Source: Bacteroidota bacterium
GTDB taxonomy: Bacteria; Bacteroidota; Bacteroidia; Chitinophagales; Chitinophagaceae
Reading direction: 5' to 3'
Assembly: GCA_025363385.1 (NCBI GenBank)
Contig: JANYEA010000100.1
Span: 1-64,000, forward strand
DNA length: 64,000 nt
Shown in pieces: positions 9,414 through 18,368 of the stretch. How positions within the stretch are numbered: the stretch's first letter is position 1; every line of letters starts with the position of its first letter. Made by a program: the position numbers and the translations under genes. A model generated the notes under the pieces. The model searched no databases, had not been told where the DNA came from, and worked only from the letters and a program-made list of their open reading frames with translations.

Positions 9414-9965
9414 ATGCAAAGAAGAAATTTTTTATTTACAGCAGCAGCAAGTATTCCTGCATTGGCTTTGGGCTCTACTTCAAAATCAGTACCCAAACAA
9501 ACCGAAAAAGGATTAGTTACAAAAGCTACTGAAAGCAGGTTTAAGGAAAAAACCATCTTAGGTGGAAAAAACCCGAATGATATTAAAGTCTCTTCAAAAG
9601 ACACAAACGGTGCACTTTCCATTTTTGAATATTCTGGTTTTGAAAAAGGAGGCCCCCCATTGCACTATCACTTAAATCAAGACGAAATATTCTTTATCGT
9701 GGAAGGTGATTACCTCTTTCAAGTAGGTGAAGAAAAACACAATTTAAAAAAAGGAGATACCATTTTTCTCCCAAGAAATGTACCCCATGCATTTGCTCAA
9801 TTATCTGAAACTGGAAAAATGTTCTTTCTATTTCAACCTTCTGGAAAAATGGAAGACTTTTTTAGAGCACTTGGTGGTCTTACCACTGCCCCTAGCCCAG
9901 AACAAGCCGGAAAAATTTTCGCTGATCACGACATGAAAATAGTTGGCCCGCCTTTACTATTTTAG
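9414..9965 (+). CDS. Cupin-domain protein with Tat-like signal peptide
   Basis: A 183-residue exported single-domain cupin. The N-terminus MQRRNFLFTAAASIPALAL has twin arginines followed by a hydrophobic stretch, typical of Tat substrates or of the related Bacteroidota leader. The cupin metal ligands are intact: HYH plus Glu in the first motif (LHYHLNQDEIFFIVEG) and His in the second (PRNVPHAF). The ATG at 9414 is chosen because it places the RR motif at residues 3-4; an upstream TTG at 9390 would bury it. Tat export suggests the metal is loaded in the cytoplasm. The substrate is unknown; such proteins are often annotated as quercetin-dioxygenase-like, which cannot be confirmed here. Confidence 0.85.
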   Translation: MQRRNFLFTAAASIPALALGSTSKSVPKQTEKGLVTKATESRFKEKTILGGKNPNDIKVSSKDTNGALSIFEYSGFEKGGPPLHYHLNQDEIFFIVEGDYLFQVGEEKHNLKKGDTIFLPRNVPHAFAQLSETGKMFFLFQPSGKMEDFFRALGGLTTAPSPEQAGKIFADHDMKIVGPPLLF

Positions 9966-10002
9966 AGAATTAAAAATGTTCTCAAAAGAAAGGGCTTTCC
10001 CC

Positions 10003-10047
10003 AAATAGCCATTAGCGATAGAATCTATCTAATGCTAGTGGCTATTT
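10003..10047. repeat. Long imperfect inverted repeat (hairpin)
   Basis: AAATAGCCATTAGC at 10003-10016 pairs with GCTAGTGGCTATTT at 10034-10047 (one G-U wobble), and GATAGA/TCTATC extends the stem inside a small bulge. It lies 38 bp after the cupin stop. No T-run follows on the plus strand, so it is not a classical intrinsic terminator; it may protect the mRNA end or be a REP-like element. Confidence 0.6.
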
Positions 10048-10150
10048 GCACAAGCAACACATAAAGAACATTTTACCTTAGAATATATCACTAAGAAAAA
10101 AACTTAGTTTTGAAATAATATTCAATTAATAATTTCATTCAAAAATATAA

Positions 10151-11314
10151 ATGAAAAGGATTCATTCCATTGATATAACCAGGGGAATTGTAATGATTAT
10201 CATGGCACTCGATCATGTTCGTGATCTATTGCATGTGAATTCTATTTTGCAAAGCCCAACTAATTTAGCTACCACTACTCCATTTTTATTTTTCACAAGA
10301 TGGATCACATATTTGTGTGCGCCAATCTTTGTTTTTTTAGCCGGATCATCCGCATTTCTTTCTCTGAAAAGAAAAAAAGAACTAGCAGAAACAAAAAAAC
10401 ATTTACTAAAAAGAGGTTTGTTCTTAATTATTCTTGAATTCACAGTAGTAAATTTTGGTCTCTATTTTGACACTGGTTTTCATACTTTACTTTTTGAAGT
10501 GATAGCAAGTACTGGATTTGGATTGATCATATTGAGTTTGCTTTTACAATTATCAGTCAAGCATATTGGATTTATTGGTATAGGTATCATTTGTCTGCAC
10601 AATCTTGCACCCCTTGTTCCATTTTCAGAAACCTCTATATTAAAGGTTATTTTAATGCCTCTATTTAGTCCTACTGCTTTTCCGCTTTTTGCTGGAAAAA
10701 TTTTCATAGTAGGTTACCCTCCTATTCCATGGCTAGGTATTTTATTTTTGGGTTTTGCGATGGGTCATATTTTTGAAATACCCGAGCATCGACGCAACTC
10801 AATATTAAAAAAAATGGGGATGATTGCAATAGCTGGTTTTATTTTTATCCGCTTTATCAATATCTATGGAGATTCCACACAATGGGCATCACAACAAACT
10901 ATAGCACTTACGATAATGTCTTTCTTGAATATCACAAAATACCCACCATCACTCCTTTTTTGTTTAGCTACTTTAGGTATCATGTTTTTTATCATTGCAT
11001 ATTCTGAAAACAACAATAGTAAGATTAAAGAGATTATATCCGTTTATGGCAAAGTACCATTGTTCTATTTTATAGTTCACTTTTACGTAGTGCATTTGAT
11101 GACCGTTTTCATTTTATTCCTGCAGGGTTTTCATTGGAAACAAATGGAATTTTCTACCGGAACCTTTGGCAGACCCAAAGGAATGGAAAGCGGATTACCC
11201 CTATGGGAAATTTATATCATCTGGATGGCTGTTGTGGTTTTATTATACCAACCCTGCGTTTGGTATGGGAAACATAAATTCAACAAAAAATATTGGTGGC
11301 TTAGTTACCTATAA
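10151..11314 (+). CDS. DUF1624-type polytopic membrane protein
   Basis: A 387-residue integral membrane protein with about ten hydrophobic segments. The start MKRIHSIDITRG followed by IMALDHVRD is the hallmark of the DUF1624 / heparan-alpha-glucosaminide N-acetyltransferase-like family, where the Asp-His pair in the first helix is conserved. Members are thought to transfer acyl groups across the membrane to sugars, but the substrate in bacteria is not established. It stands alone between a cupin gene and a frameshifted small gene, all on the plus strand. A link to glycan acetylation is possible given the neighbouring polysaccharide locus, but that is inference. Confidence 0.85.
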   Translation: MKRIHSIDITRGIVMIIMALDHVRDLLHVNSILQSPTNLATTTPFLFFTRWITYLCAPIFVFLAGSSAFLSLKRKKELAETKKHLLKRGLFLIILEFTVVNFGLYFDTGFHTLLFEVIASTGFGLIILSLLLQLSVKHIGFIGIGIICLHNLAPLVPFSETSILKVILMPLFSPTAFPLFAGKIFIVGYPPIPWLGILFLGFAMGHIFEIPEHRRNSILKKMGMIAIAGFIFIRFINIYGDSTQWASQQTIALTIMSFLNITKYPPSLLFCLATLGIMFFIIAYSENNNSKIKEIISVYGKVPLFYFIVHFYVVHLMTVFILFLQGFHWKQMEFSTGTFGRPKGMESGLPLWEIYIIWMAVVVLLYQPCVWYGKHKFNKKYWWLSYL

Positions 11315-11405
11315 TTATTTGTTGGAGAAATTTGGAGTAAGACTGAAATAGTACTTGCATTTCTTAATATGGATCTGTACGTTTATCTCATAAATACTCC
11401 GTTAT

Positions 11406-11886
11406 ATGCATATTGGATTTTTCAAAACAGCTTTGATATCTATCACAATTTTGATTGCATTTACTGCAAATGCACAATCAAAATTGTTTGTGCGCGTATA
11501 TGATATCAATGGCAAAAAAAAATAAGGGAACTGTTATTGCGATTTCAGACAGTACTCTGCAACTTGGCAAATCCAACAGCATCATTCCTGTTAAAAATAT
11601 TGGCTTTATCAAAACAAAACATTCCTTCGGTCATAATATCCTCTTAGGCTCAGCTATTTCTGGTGGTATTTTTGCAACTGTAATGGCAATTGGCTCAACC
11701 GATAAAGGAGGCTTTATAAGTTGGACATTTACAGAGGGGATTGCTGCAGGGTTATTGGCGGGTGCTATTTACGGACCTATAATTGGAGGCATTTCTGCTA
11801 TTTTTAAGAACAATACTACATTCCCAATCAATGGCAGAGAATCAAATTGGAACGAATTTAAACACTACTATCTGGGTTATAAATAA
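11406..11886 (+). pseudogene. Secreted/envelope hypothetical protein, frameshifted in an A9 run
   Basis: Two frames together make one protein. From the ATG at 11406 the first frame encodes a clear signal peptide (hydrophobic core ending in FTANAQ, a signal peptidase I site) and then SKLFVRVYDINGKKK before a TAA at 11523-11525. The downstream frame continues with KNKGTVIAISDSTLQLGKS, a two-helix glycine-rich hydrophobic region (around GGIFATVMAIG and GLLAGAIYGPIIGG), and stops at 11886. The frames meet in nine consecutive A residues (11514-11522); eight A would give an uninterrupted 159-residue protein. This may be a sequencing error, a true inactivation, phase variation or transcriptional slippage. 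The function is unknown. Confidence 0.75.
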
Positions 11887-12031
11887 TCTGTAGAAGTAAG
11901 TTTTGCTTTTATTGGAAATAAAATCCCAAATAAATAGAACCTGTTAATCTTACAACAAGTTCCCCCTTATTCGTAATAATACTGAGCTCTTACTTTTTTA
12001 GTTTTATGTTTTTAAAACCTAAAGGAAAATC

Positions 12032-12607
12032 ATGAAACAAATAATACAGATTTCAAGTATTGGCATTCTATTATTCAGTTGTTTAAATATGAGTTGCAAC
12101 AATAATGAACCATTAAAAACTGAGAATATAGAAACCATTAAAGAAGCAAATATCGATTATAAAAGTAAAAATGTTGATAATTTGCAAGCGTCTTACAAAG
12201 GGGAAGTTACTGCTAAATACAAAGCTTATTCCGAAAAGGCTGAATTAGGAAAATCTGTTCCTGAAATAAAACCTGATTATACAGTTAATACAACAAAAGA
12301 AAATTTAAGTAACGATATCAACGGAGAATTATATGAATTTAACACTATGTATCCCGACTTTTTACAAGTTGCCGAAAAAGCAGGTAGCAAATCCTCTGTA
12401 ACAAGTTTAAGCAATGCATTTAAAACTGAAAAGAAGCATATGTTTTTTTATGAGAAAGCACTTGGAGATATAAATAGTAATACTTTAATGACACGCCCAT
12501 CTGAATATTTCATTTGCCCTTCTTTTGGTAATACTTACGAAAATGTACCTCCAGGTCATTGCGATTTTTGCAATACTTTAGATAAGGAATTTATTAAAAT
12601 TGATTAA
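12032..12607 (+). CDS. Rubrerythrin-like lipoprotein, apparently shortened and with a degenerate rubredoxin knuckle
   Basis: A 191-residue lipoprotein (hydrophobic leader, candidate lipobox Cys at residue 17 or 22). Its body resembles rubrerythrin: NLQASYKGEVTAKYKAYSEKA matches the first ferritin-like helix, NGELYEFNTMYPDFLQVAEKA the third and KTEKKHMFFYEKAL the fourth with its ExxH motif. The helix that normally lies between the first and third, carrying the other ExxH diiron ligands, seems to be missing: AYSEKAE runs almost directly into the inter-helix linker. The C-terminal rubredoxin-like part reads ICPSFGNT and HCDFC, so one of four cysteine ligands is Phe. Rubrerythrins reduce peroxide; whether this one can bind a diiron site is doubtful. 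It overlaps the convergent rfbD by 4 bp. Confidence 0.75.
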   Translation: MKQIIQISSIGILLFSCLNMSCNNNEPLKTENIETIKEANIDYKSKNVDNLQASYKGEVTAKYKAYSEKAELGKSVPEIKPDYTVNTTKENLSNDINGELYEFNTMYPDFLQVAEKAGSKSSVTSLSNAFKTEKKHMFFYEKALGDINSNTLMTRPSEYFICPSFGNTYENVPPGHCDFCNTLDKEFIKID

Positions 12608-13479
12608 AATACTAATTGCGAGATGCAATTTTTCAGGCTAATTTCCCATCGAATTAATTCAATTCCATATTCTTTAACCAGTTTAGAACAATCCATAACT
12701 GAATATCCTGGTCGTTTTGCGGGAGTTGGATATGCGCTTGAAGGGATTGGTCTTACATCACAACGTTTACCCCCTCCTTTAGCAATCGCAGTTGCAAAAT
12801 CAAACCATGAGGTTACACCAGTATTGCTATAATGATATATACCATAGTGCGCATTACCCAATTCGATAGATTCAATTATTTTAATAATGGTATTCGCAAG
12901 ATCAGCAGCATAAGTAGGTGAACCAATTTGATCACTCACCACATTTAGTTCCGAACGATCATTCATTAAGCGCAACATGGTTTTCACAAAATTATTTCCG
13001 TGCACACTATATACCCAAGATGTACGGATTACAATTGTTTCTGCACAGTTAGATAATGCCAGTTGTTCACCCATCCACTTGCTGTATCCATAATAATTGA
13101 TAGGCCTTGTTTTTGTGTCTGTTGTATATGGAGAAACCCCATTGCCGTCAAACACATAATCTGTTGAAATGGTTATCAGTTTTGCGTGAATCTTTGCGCA
13201 ATACTGGGCTATTAAACCAACTGATTCTGCATTCGTTTTGTAAGCCAATTCATTTTCCAGTTCTGCCTTATCTACTGCTGTATAAGCCGCACAATTCACA
13301 AAATAATCGGGATGGTATTTTTCAAAGAAAGGAGCAATCGTTTCGGGTTTCGCTAAATCCAATTCTTCTCTTCCCGTAAACAAAAATTCAAAACTATCTT
13401 TTATAGTGCCTGCAATTTGTAAAATTTCCCAGCCTAATTGACCATTCTTTCCTGTTACAACGATTAGTGGCTTTGACAT
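12604..13479 (-). CDS. rfbD: dTDP-4-dehydrorhamnose reductase
   Basis: An extended short-chain dehydrogenase of 291 residues that reduces dTDP-4-keto-L-rhamnose to dTDP-L-rhamnose with NAD(P)H, in the cytoplasm. The N-terminal VTGKNGQLGWEI is the RmlD nucleotide-binding glycine motif; STDYVFDG and YGYSKWMGE supply the catalytic Thr/Tyr/Lys set. The ATG at 13479 is preferred to an upstream start at 13536 because it begins at the Rossmann strand. It lies downstream of the UDP-xylose synthase gene but behind an intrinsic terminator, so it may have its own promoter. The partner genes rfbA, rfbB and rfbC are not in this window. Confidence 0.93.
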   Translation of the reverse strand: MSKPLIVVTGKNGQLGWEILQIAGTIKDSFEFLFTGREELDLAKPETIAPFFEKYHPDYFVNCAAYTAVDKAELENELAYKTNAESVGLIAQYCAKIHAKLITISTDYVFDGNGVSPYTTDTKTRPINYYGYSKWMGEQLALSNCAETIVIRTSWVYSVHGNNFVKTMLRLMNDRSELNVVSDQIGSPTYAADLANTIIKIIESIELGNAHYGIYHYSNTGVTSWFDFATAIAKGGGKRCDVRPIPSSAYPTPAKRPGYSVMDCSKLVKEYGIELIRWEISLKNCISQLVF

Positions 13480-13496
13480 ATCTATCAATTTAATAG

Positions 13497-13533
13497 AAAA
13501 AAAGGGCTGATACGGAATACCGACACAGCCCTT
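13497..13533 (-). terminator. Intrinsic terminator after the UDP-xylose synthase gene
   Basis: On the minus strand an AAGGGCTG/CAGCCCTT stem (13502-13509 and 13526-13533, with an inner CGG/CCG pair) is followed by seven T residues. It lies 28 bp after the stop codon of the 13561-14541 gene and separates it from rfbD. Confidence 0.85.
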
Positions 13534-13560
13534 CAATAAAATAATTAAACTATTTGGTAA

Positions 13561-14541
13561 TTAGTGACTCACAAATTCTTTAGGCTGTTTAGACCATTCT
13601 TCTTTTGGGAGAGATTTAAAATACTCATAGGTTTTTTTCAATCCCTCTGCCCTATCAATTTTCGGTTCCCAGCCCAGTAAAGTTTTTGCTTTTGTAATAT
13701 CAGGTTTACGTTGTTTGGGATCATCGATAGGAAGATCCTTATAAATAATTTTTACAGATGAACCCGTTAGTTTCAATACTTCTTCAGCAAAGTCTTTCAA
13801 AGAAATTTCGTTAGGATTGCCAATATTCACAGGCATCGTATAATCGCTCATTAATAAACGATAAATACCTTCAACAAGATCATCTACATAACAGAAAGAA
13901 CGGGTTTGACTACCATCACCAAATACGGTAAGGTCTTCACCTCTCAAAGCCTGGCCTATAAAAGCAGGCAGGGCTCTACCATCGTTGAGGCGCATTCTTG
14001 GACCATAGGTATTAAAGATTCGAATGATTCTTGTTTCAACTCCATGGAAAGTATAATATGCCCTAGTAATGGATTCCATAAAACGCTTGGCCTCGTCGTA
14101 TACACCTCTTGGGCCAACCGGATTTACATTACCCCAATATTCTTCCGTTTGAGGATGAACATTCGGATCGCCATATACTTCACTTGTGGATGCAACCAGC
14201 ATACGTGCACCTTTGGCTTTTGCAAGACCTAAACAATTATGAGTACCTAAAGCACCCACTTTCAAAGTTTGAATAGGAATTTTTAAATAATCGATAGGGC
14301 TAGCAGGTGAAGCAAAATGCAAAATATAATCTAGCTGTCCGGGAACATGAATATATTTAGAAACATCATGGTGATAGAATTCGAAGTCTTCTAATTTAAA
14401 CAAGTGCTCGATATTTCGAAGGTCGCCTGTAATTAAATTATCCATCGCTATCACGTGATAACCTTCATTAATAAAACGATCACAAAGATGTGAACCCAGG
14501 AAGCCTGCGGCTCCAGTAATCAAAATTCTTTTCTTAGACAT
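13561..14541 (-). CDS. UDP-glucuronate decarboxylase (UDP-xylose synthase)
   Basis: A 326-residue extended SDR that oxidises and decarboxylates UDP-glucuronate to UDP-xylose using bound NAD. It shows [16 protein letters not shown] (NAD-binding glycines), [22 protein letters not shown], the YxxxK catalytic pair in GVYDEAKRF, and [10 protein letters not shown], all typical of the UXS family. It follows ugd by 12 bp, so the operon makes UDP-glucose to UDP-glucuronate to UDP-xylose. The UDP-xylose would feed polysaccharide or LPS glycosyltransferases. A terminator lies immediately downstream. Residues agree with the decarboxylating rather than the epimerising branch, though this is by pattern only. 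Confidence 0.92.
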   Translation of the reverse strand: MSKKRILITGAAGFLGSHLCDRFINEGYHVIAMDNLITGDLRNIEHLFKLEDFEFYHHDVSKYIHVPGQLDYILHFASPASPIDYLKIPIQTLKVGALGTHNCLGLAKAKGARMLVASTSEVYGDPNVHPQTEEYWGNVNPVGPRGVYDEAKRFMESITRAYYTFHGVETRIIRIFNTYGPRMRLNDGRALPAFIGQALRGEDLTVFGDGSQTRSFCYVDDLVEGIYRLLMSDYTMPVNIGNPNEISLKDFAEEVLKLTGSSVKIIYKDLPIDDPKQRKPDITKAKTLLGWEPKIDRAEGLKKTYEYFKSLPKEEWSKQPKEFVSH

Positions 14542-14553
14542 AATTGATTTGTT

Positions 14554-15855
14554 TTAAAGTCTACCAACACTTTCATAATGATAACCCATCTCTCTGATAT
14601 GATTTACATCAAAAAGATTACGTCCGTCGAATATTACTTTGTTCTTCAATTTTGATTCTATGATCTCAAAATCGGGTGTTCTAAATTCGCTCCACTCTGT
14701 AGCAATAATTAAAGCATCTGCACCAGCAAGGGTGCTATATTGATCTGCTGCATAGTTTACTTTATGTCCTAATACACCCTGAACATTTGGGATAGCTTCA
14801 GGATCATAAGCGGTAACTGTTGCACCAGCATTGATTAAAGCATCAATAATATACAAAGCCGGAGCTTCCCGAATATCATCTGTATTTGGTTTAAACGCCA
14901 ATCCCCAAAGTGCGAAATGTTTGCCCTTTAAATCGTTATTGAAATATTTGTTTATTTTAGGAATTAAGTGGAGTTTTTGTAATTCGTTTACATCTTCCAC
15001 CGCTTTTAAAATCTGAAAATTATAACCGACCTCTTCAGATGACATGATCAATGCCTGAACATCTTTAGGGAAGCAACTTCCACCATAACCAATTCCAGGA
15101 AATAAGAAACGGCGACCAATACGATCATCGCTGCCAATACCCTTGCGAACCATATCCACATCAGCACCCACTTTTTCGCAAAGTTGTGCTACTTCATTCA
15201 TAAAAGAAATTTTAGTAGCAAGGAATGAATTGGCAGCATACTTAGTAAGTTCTGATGATTTCTCATCCATAAAAATTACTGGATTACCCTGACGCACAAA
15301 TGGTGCATACAACTCCCCCATTACTTTTCTAGCACGTTCAGATTTTGTTCCAATAACAACCCTGTCTGGTTTCATGAAGTCGTCTACAGCTACGCCTTCT
15401 CTTAAGAATTCCGGGTTACTAACTACATCGAATTCACCTTTAAAATTGGCAGCCACAGCAGCATGTACTTTTGCAGCGGTTCCAACAGGCACCGTACTTT
15501 TATCAACAATTACCATATAATGCGTAAGTATCTTTCCTAAATCATTGGCAACACCCAAGATATATTTCAAATCGGCAGATCCATCAGCACCAGGAGGTGT
15601 TGGTAATGCTAGAAATACAATTTCTGCATCCTTAATACCTTCTTCTAAATTGGTTGTAAATTTCAAACGCCCTTCTTTAGTGTTCCGTAGGAATATTTTT
15701 TCCAACCCTGGTTCGTAAATGGTGATCTCTCCATTCGACAATTTGGTTACTTTTTTAATATCAATATCTACGCAGGTTACTTTGTTACCCGTTTCGGCAA
15801 AACAGGTTCCTGTTACAAGTCCTACATATCCTGTACCGACTACTGCAATTTTCAT
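14554..15855 (-). CDS. ugd: UDP-glucose 6-dehydrogenase
   Basis: A 433-residue NAD-dependent enzyme that oxidises UDP-glucose to UDP-glucuronate in two steps. The N-terminal Rossmann motif is VVGTGYVGLVTG, the substrate region includes NPEFLREG, and the catalytic cysteine lies in GIGYGGSCFPKD. The C-terminal domain carries the LWGLAFKPNTDDIREAP signature. The length is standard. It starts 2 bp after the aminotransferase stop and ends 12 bp before the UDP-xylose synthase, so the three are almost certainly one transcript. Its product is the substrate of the next enzyme. Confidence 0.97.
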   Translation of the reverse strand: MKIAVVGTGYVGLVTGTCFAETGNKVTCVDIDIKKVTKLSNGEITIYEPGLEKIFLRNTKEGRLKFTTNLEEGIKDAEIVFLALPTPPGADGSADLKYILGVANDLGKILTHYMVIVDKSTVPVGTAAKVHAAVAANFKGEFDVVSNPEFLREGVAVDDFMKPDRVVIGTKSERARKVMGELYAPFVRQGNPVIFMDEKSSELTKYAANSFLATKISFMNEVAQLCEKVGADVDMVRKGIGSDDRIGRRFLFPGIGYGGSCFPKDVQALIMSSEEVGYNFQILKAVEDVNELQKLHLIPKINKYFNNDLKGKHFALWGLAFKPNTDDIREAPALYIIDALINAGATVTAYDPEAIPNVQGVLGHKVNYAADQYSTLAGADALIIATEWSEFRTPDFEIIESKLKNKVIFDGRNLFDVNHIREMGYHYESVGRL

Positions 15856-15857
15856 AT

Positions 15858-16988
15858 TTAGTTATTTATAAAGTTTAAAATACTATTGGTAATATAAGAA
15901 AGTTGGTCTGTATCTAGTTCAGTGTGCATGGGTAATGAAATCACTCTTTCTGTTAGCCAGTCGGTTACTTTCAAATCTATTTCCGGCAAATTAAAAGCAC
16001 TAAACATTTTTTGTTTGTGACCCGGTACTGGATAATAAATCATGGAAGGAATCTTTTTCTCAGCTAAATAAGTATTCAAAGCATCTCTGTTAACTCCTTT
16101 CAATTGTAAAGTGTATTGATGGTAAACATGTGAACTATATTCTGCCACGAATGGAATGGTGATTTTTTCATTGTCTGCAAAAGCTGCGTTATAAAAAGCT
16201 GCAGCCGACTGTCGTGCACTGATATAATTGTCTAGTTCTTTCAATTTGATGTTCAAAATCGCTGCTTGAATAGAATCTAATCTAGAATTACAACCTACCA
16301 TTTCGTGATAATAGCGTGTTTGTTGTCCGTGATTTGCAATCATTTTCATTTTATGTGCAAGCGCTGCATCGTTTGTAAATATGGCACCACCATCACCAAA
16401 AGCTCCCAGGTTTTTACTCGGATAAAATGAGGTGGCTCCTACAGTTCCAATGGAACCCGTTTTTTGTGTAGTACCATCAGCAAATCTATAATCACAACCA
16501 ATGGCTTGTGCATTGTCTTCTATCACATACAAACCAAATTCCTTAGCTATTGCCATGATTTCCTCCATGGGCGCTGCATGGCCGTATAAATGCACCGGTA
16601 CAATAGCCTTGGTTTTTGCTGTAATTGCCTTACGAACAGATGTGGGGTCTAAACAAAATGTATTAGGATCCACTTCTACAAAAACCGGTGTTAATTTTAA
16701 TAAAGCCACCACTTCAGTAGTTGCGATATAGGTAAATGAAGGTGTAATTACTTCATCCCCAGGTTGCAGATCAAGTGCCATCATAGCAATCTGAAGTGCG
16801 TCAGTTCCATTAGCACATGGTATTGTAAATCCTGAACCTTGATAATTATTTAAACTTGTTGTAAACTCTTGAACAGCTTTACCATTGATATAAGAAGCTG
16901 TGTCTAAAACTTCATGAATGGCGGCATCCACTTCTGCCTTAATTTTTAGATACTGTTGTTTGGTATCTACCATCTGAATTGGCCGCAT
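15858..16988 (-). CDS. DegT/DnrJ/EryC1-family sugar aminotransferase
   Basis: A 376-residue PLP-dependent aminotransferase of the family that aminates keto-sugar nucleotides. PLP-site features are present: CANGTDALQIAMMAL near the N-terminus, EDNAQAIG for the ring-stacking Asp region and the Schiff-base lysine in SFYPSKNLGAFGDGG. It is first in a tight operon with ugd and UDP-xylose synthase. Its opening MRPIQMVDTKQQYLKIK resembles WbpE/WlbC-type enzymes acting on UDP-3-keto-GlcNAcA derivatives, but the partner dehydrogenases for that pathway are not seen, so the substrate is left open. The gene is divergent from the Kdo transferase gene across 114 bp. Confidence 0.92.
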   Translation of the reverse strand: MRPIQMVDTKQQYLKIKAEVDAAIHEVLDTASYINGKAVQEFTTSLNNYQGSGFTIPCANGTDALQIAMMALDLQPGDEVITPSFTYIATTEVVALLKLTPVFVEVDPNTFCLDPTSVRKAITAKTKAIVPVHLYGHAAPMEEIMAIAKEFGLYVIEDNAQAIGCDYRFADGTTQKTGSIGTVGATSFYPSKNLGAFGDGGAIFTNDAALAHKMKMIANHGQQTRYYHEMVGCNSRLDSIQAAILNIKLKELDNYISARQSAAAFYNAAFADNEKITIPFVAEYSSHVYHQYTLQLKGVNRDALNTYLAEKKIPSMIYYPVPGHKQKMFSAFNLPEIDLKVTDWLTERVISLPMHTELDTDQLSYITNSILNFINN

Positions 16989-17102
16989 ACTAATAGATCT
17001 TAATGATAAGCAAATCTACGAGAAAATATAACAAATTAAGATTCATAATTATCTGAAATAAGCTAAAGTTTATTACGTTATTTTGTAAATAGAAATCTTC
17101 CA

Positions 17103-18368
17103 TTGAAAATACTCTATCAACTCTTTGTTTTCTTATACCCCAAAGCTGCTTGGTTATTAGGTTTGAAAAACGAAAAAGCTAAGAAATGGGTTCGGGGTAG
17201 AAAAGGGGTCTTTAAAAGCCTCGCTAATTATTTCTATCAACAAAAGGCCCCAGTTATTTGGGTTCATTGTGCTTCTTTAGGCGAGTTTGAACAGGGCAGA
17301 CCCATTTTAGAATCCCTTAAAAAGGCTTATCCGCATTATAAAATATTGCTTACTTTTTTTTCACCTTCCGGTTATGAAGTTCGCAAAAATTATCCCAAAG
17401 CAGATTTCATCTCCTATCTCCCCATGGACTCGTCTAAAAATGCGAATCGTTTTTTTAATATTGTACAACCCAGCCTCATCTTTTTTATTAAATATGAGTT
17501 TTGGCATTATTACTGTAAAGAAGCCGAAGAAAGAAAAATACCCCTCCTACTGGCATCTGGAATTTTTAGAGAAGACCAGATCTTTTTTAAATGGTATGGT
17601 AGTTTTTACAAAAATATACTTTTCAATTTTAGTCATTTTTTTGTTCAAGATGCGCAATCAGCTAATCTTTTAAACAAGCTAGGGCTCGCAGAGAAAACGA
17701 TCATTAGTGGTGATACCAGATTTGATAGGGTTTTAGAAATCGAAGCTGCATTTGAACCTATACCCTTAATTGAAACCTTTTGCAAAAATGCCATCACTAT
17801 TGTAGCAGGAAGTACCTGGACAGAAGATGATGAAGAACTCGATCATTTCATTAATAATCATCCTGATATCAAATGTATCATTGCTCCACATGAAATTGAA
17901 GCTGAAAGATTGAAGGAATGTCTTTCACTTTATAAGAGATCTATGCTTTTTTCGGAATATAAAAAACGATCCATTGAAGATGTCATAATCGATCCCCAAG
18001 TTTTGATCATCGATAATTATGGAATGCTGACAAGACTATATCAATATGCAAAAATTTGCCTTGTAGGCGGAGGTTTTGGAGGCGATGGTGTTCATAATGT
18101 ACTGGAAGCAGCTGTATATGGTAAGCCTGTATTGATTGGACCAGTTTATGAAAAATATATGGAAGCGGTTGATCTGGTTGAAAATGGAGGATGTATTGCT
18201 GTTGAAAATGCTTTAGAGATGGAAGAAATATTAAAGCAATTATTAGATCCAGAAAATCCACTTTATCAACAGTCTGCTACCGCGGCAAAGGTATATGTGT
18301 CTGCAAATGCTGGGGCAACCAATAAAATTTTAGCCTATGTTCAGGCAAACCTTCTTTTAACCAATTGA
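17103..18368 (+). CDS. waaA: 3-deoxy-D-manno-octulosonic acid transferase
   Basis: A 421-residue GT-B glycosyltransferase that adds Kdo from CMP-Kdo to lipid A precursors at the inner membrane. It opens with a short membrane-associated segment (LYQLFVFLYPKAAWLLG), then shows WVHCASLGEFEQGRP with the catalytic Glu and FIKYEFWHYY; the C-terminal half carries VAGSTWTEDDEE and VGGGFGGDGVHNVLEAA. The only start near the family N-terminus is a TTG at 17103; no ATG fits. A weak -7-like box (TATTTTG, 17079-17085) lies just upstream and supports it. The 3' end overlaps the convergent gene at 18341 by 28 bp. Together with kdsA at 37.6 kb it indicates Kdo-containing LPS. Confidence 0.95.
   Translation: MKILYQLFVFLYPKAAWLLGLKNEKAKKWVRGRKGVFKSLANYFYQQKAPVIWVHCASLGEFEQGRPILESLKKAYPHYKILLTFFSPSGYEVRKNYPKADFISYLPMDSSKNANRFFNIVQPSLIFFIKYEFWHYYCKEAEERKIPLLLASGIFREDQIFFKWYGSFYKNILFNFSHFFVQDAQSANLLNKLGLAEKTIISGDTRFDRVLEIEAAFEPIPLIETFCKNAITIVAGSTWTEDDEELDHFINNHPDIKCIIAPHEIEAERLKECLSLYKRSMLFSEYKKRSIEDVIIDPQVLIIDNYGMLTRLYQYAKICLVGGGFGGDGVHNVLEAAVYGKPVLIGPVYEKYMEAVDLVENGGCIAVENALEMEEILKQLLDPENPLYQQSATAAKVYVSANAGATNKILAYVQANLLLTN

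Noticed and set aside
11455-11510. TTG-initiated N-terminus of the 143-residue frame at 11455-11886
   Set aside because: These codons are an out-of-frame reading of the signal peptide that is encoded in the other frame from 11406.
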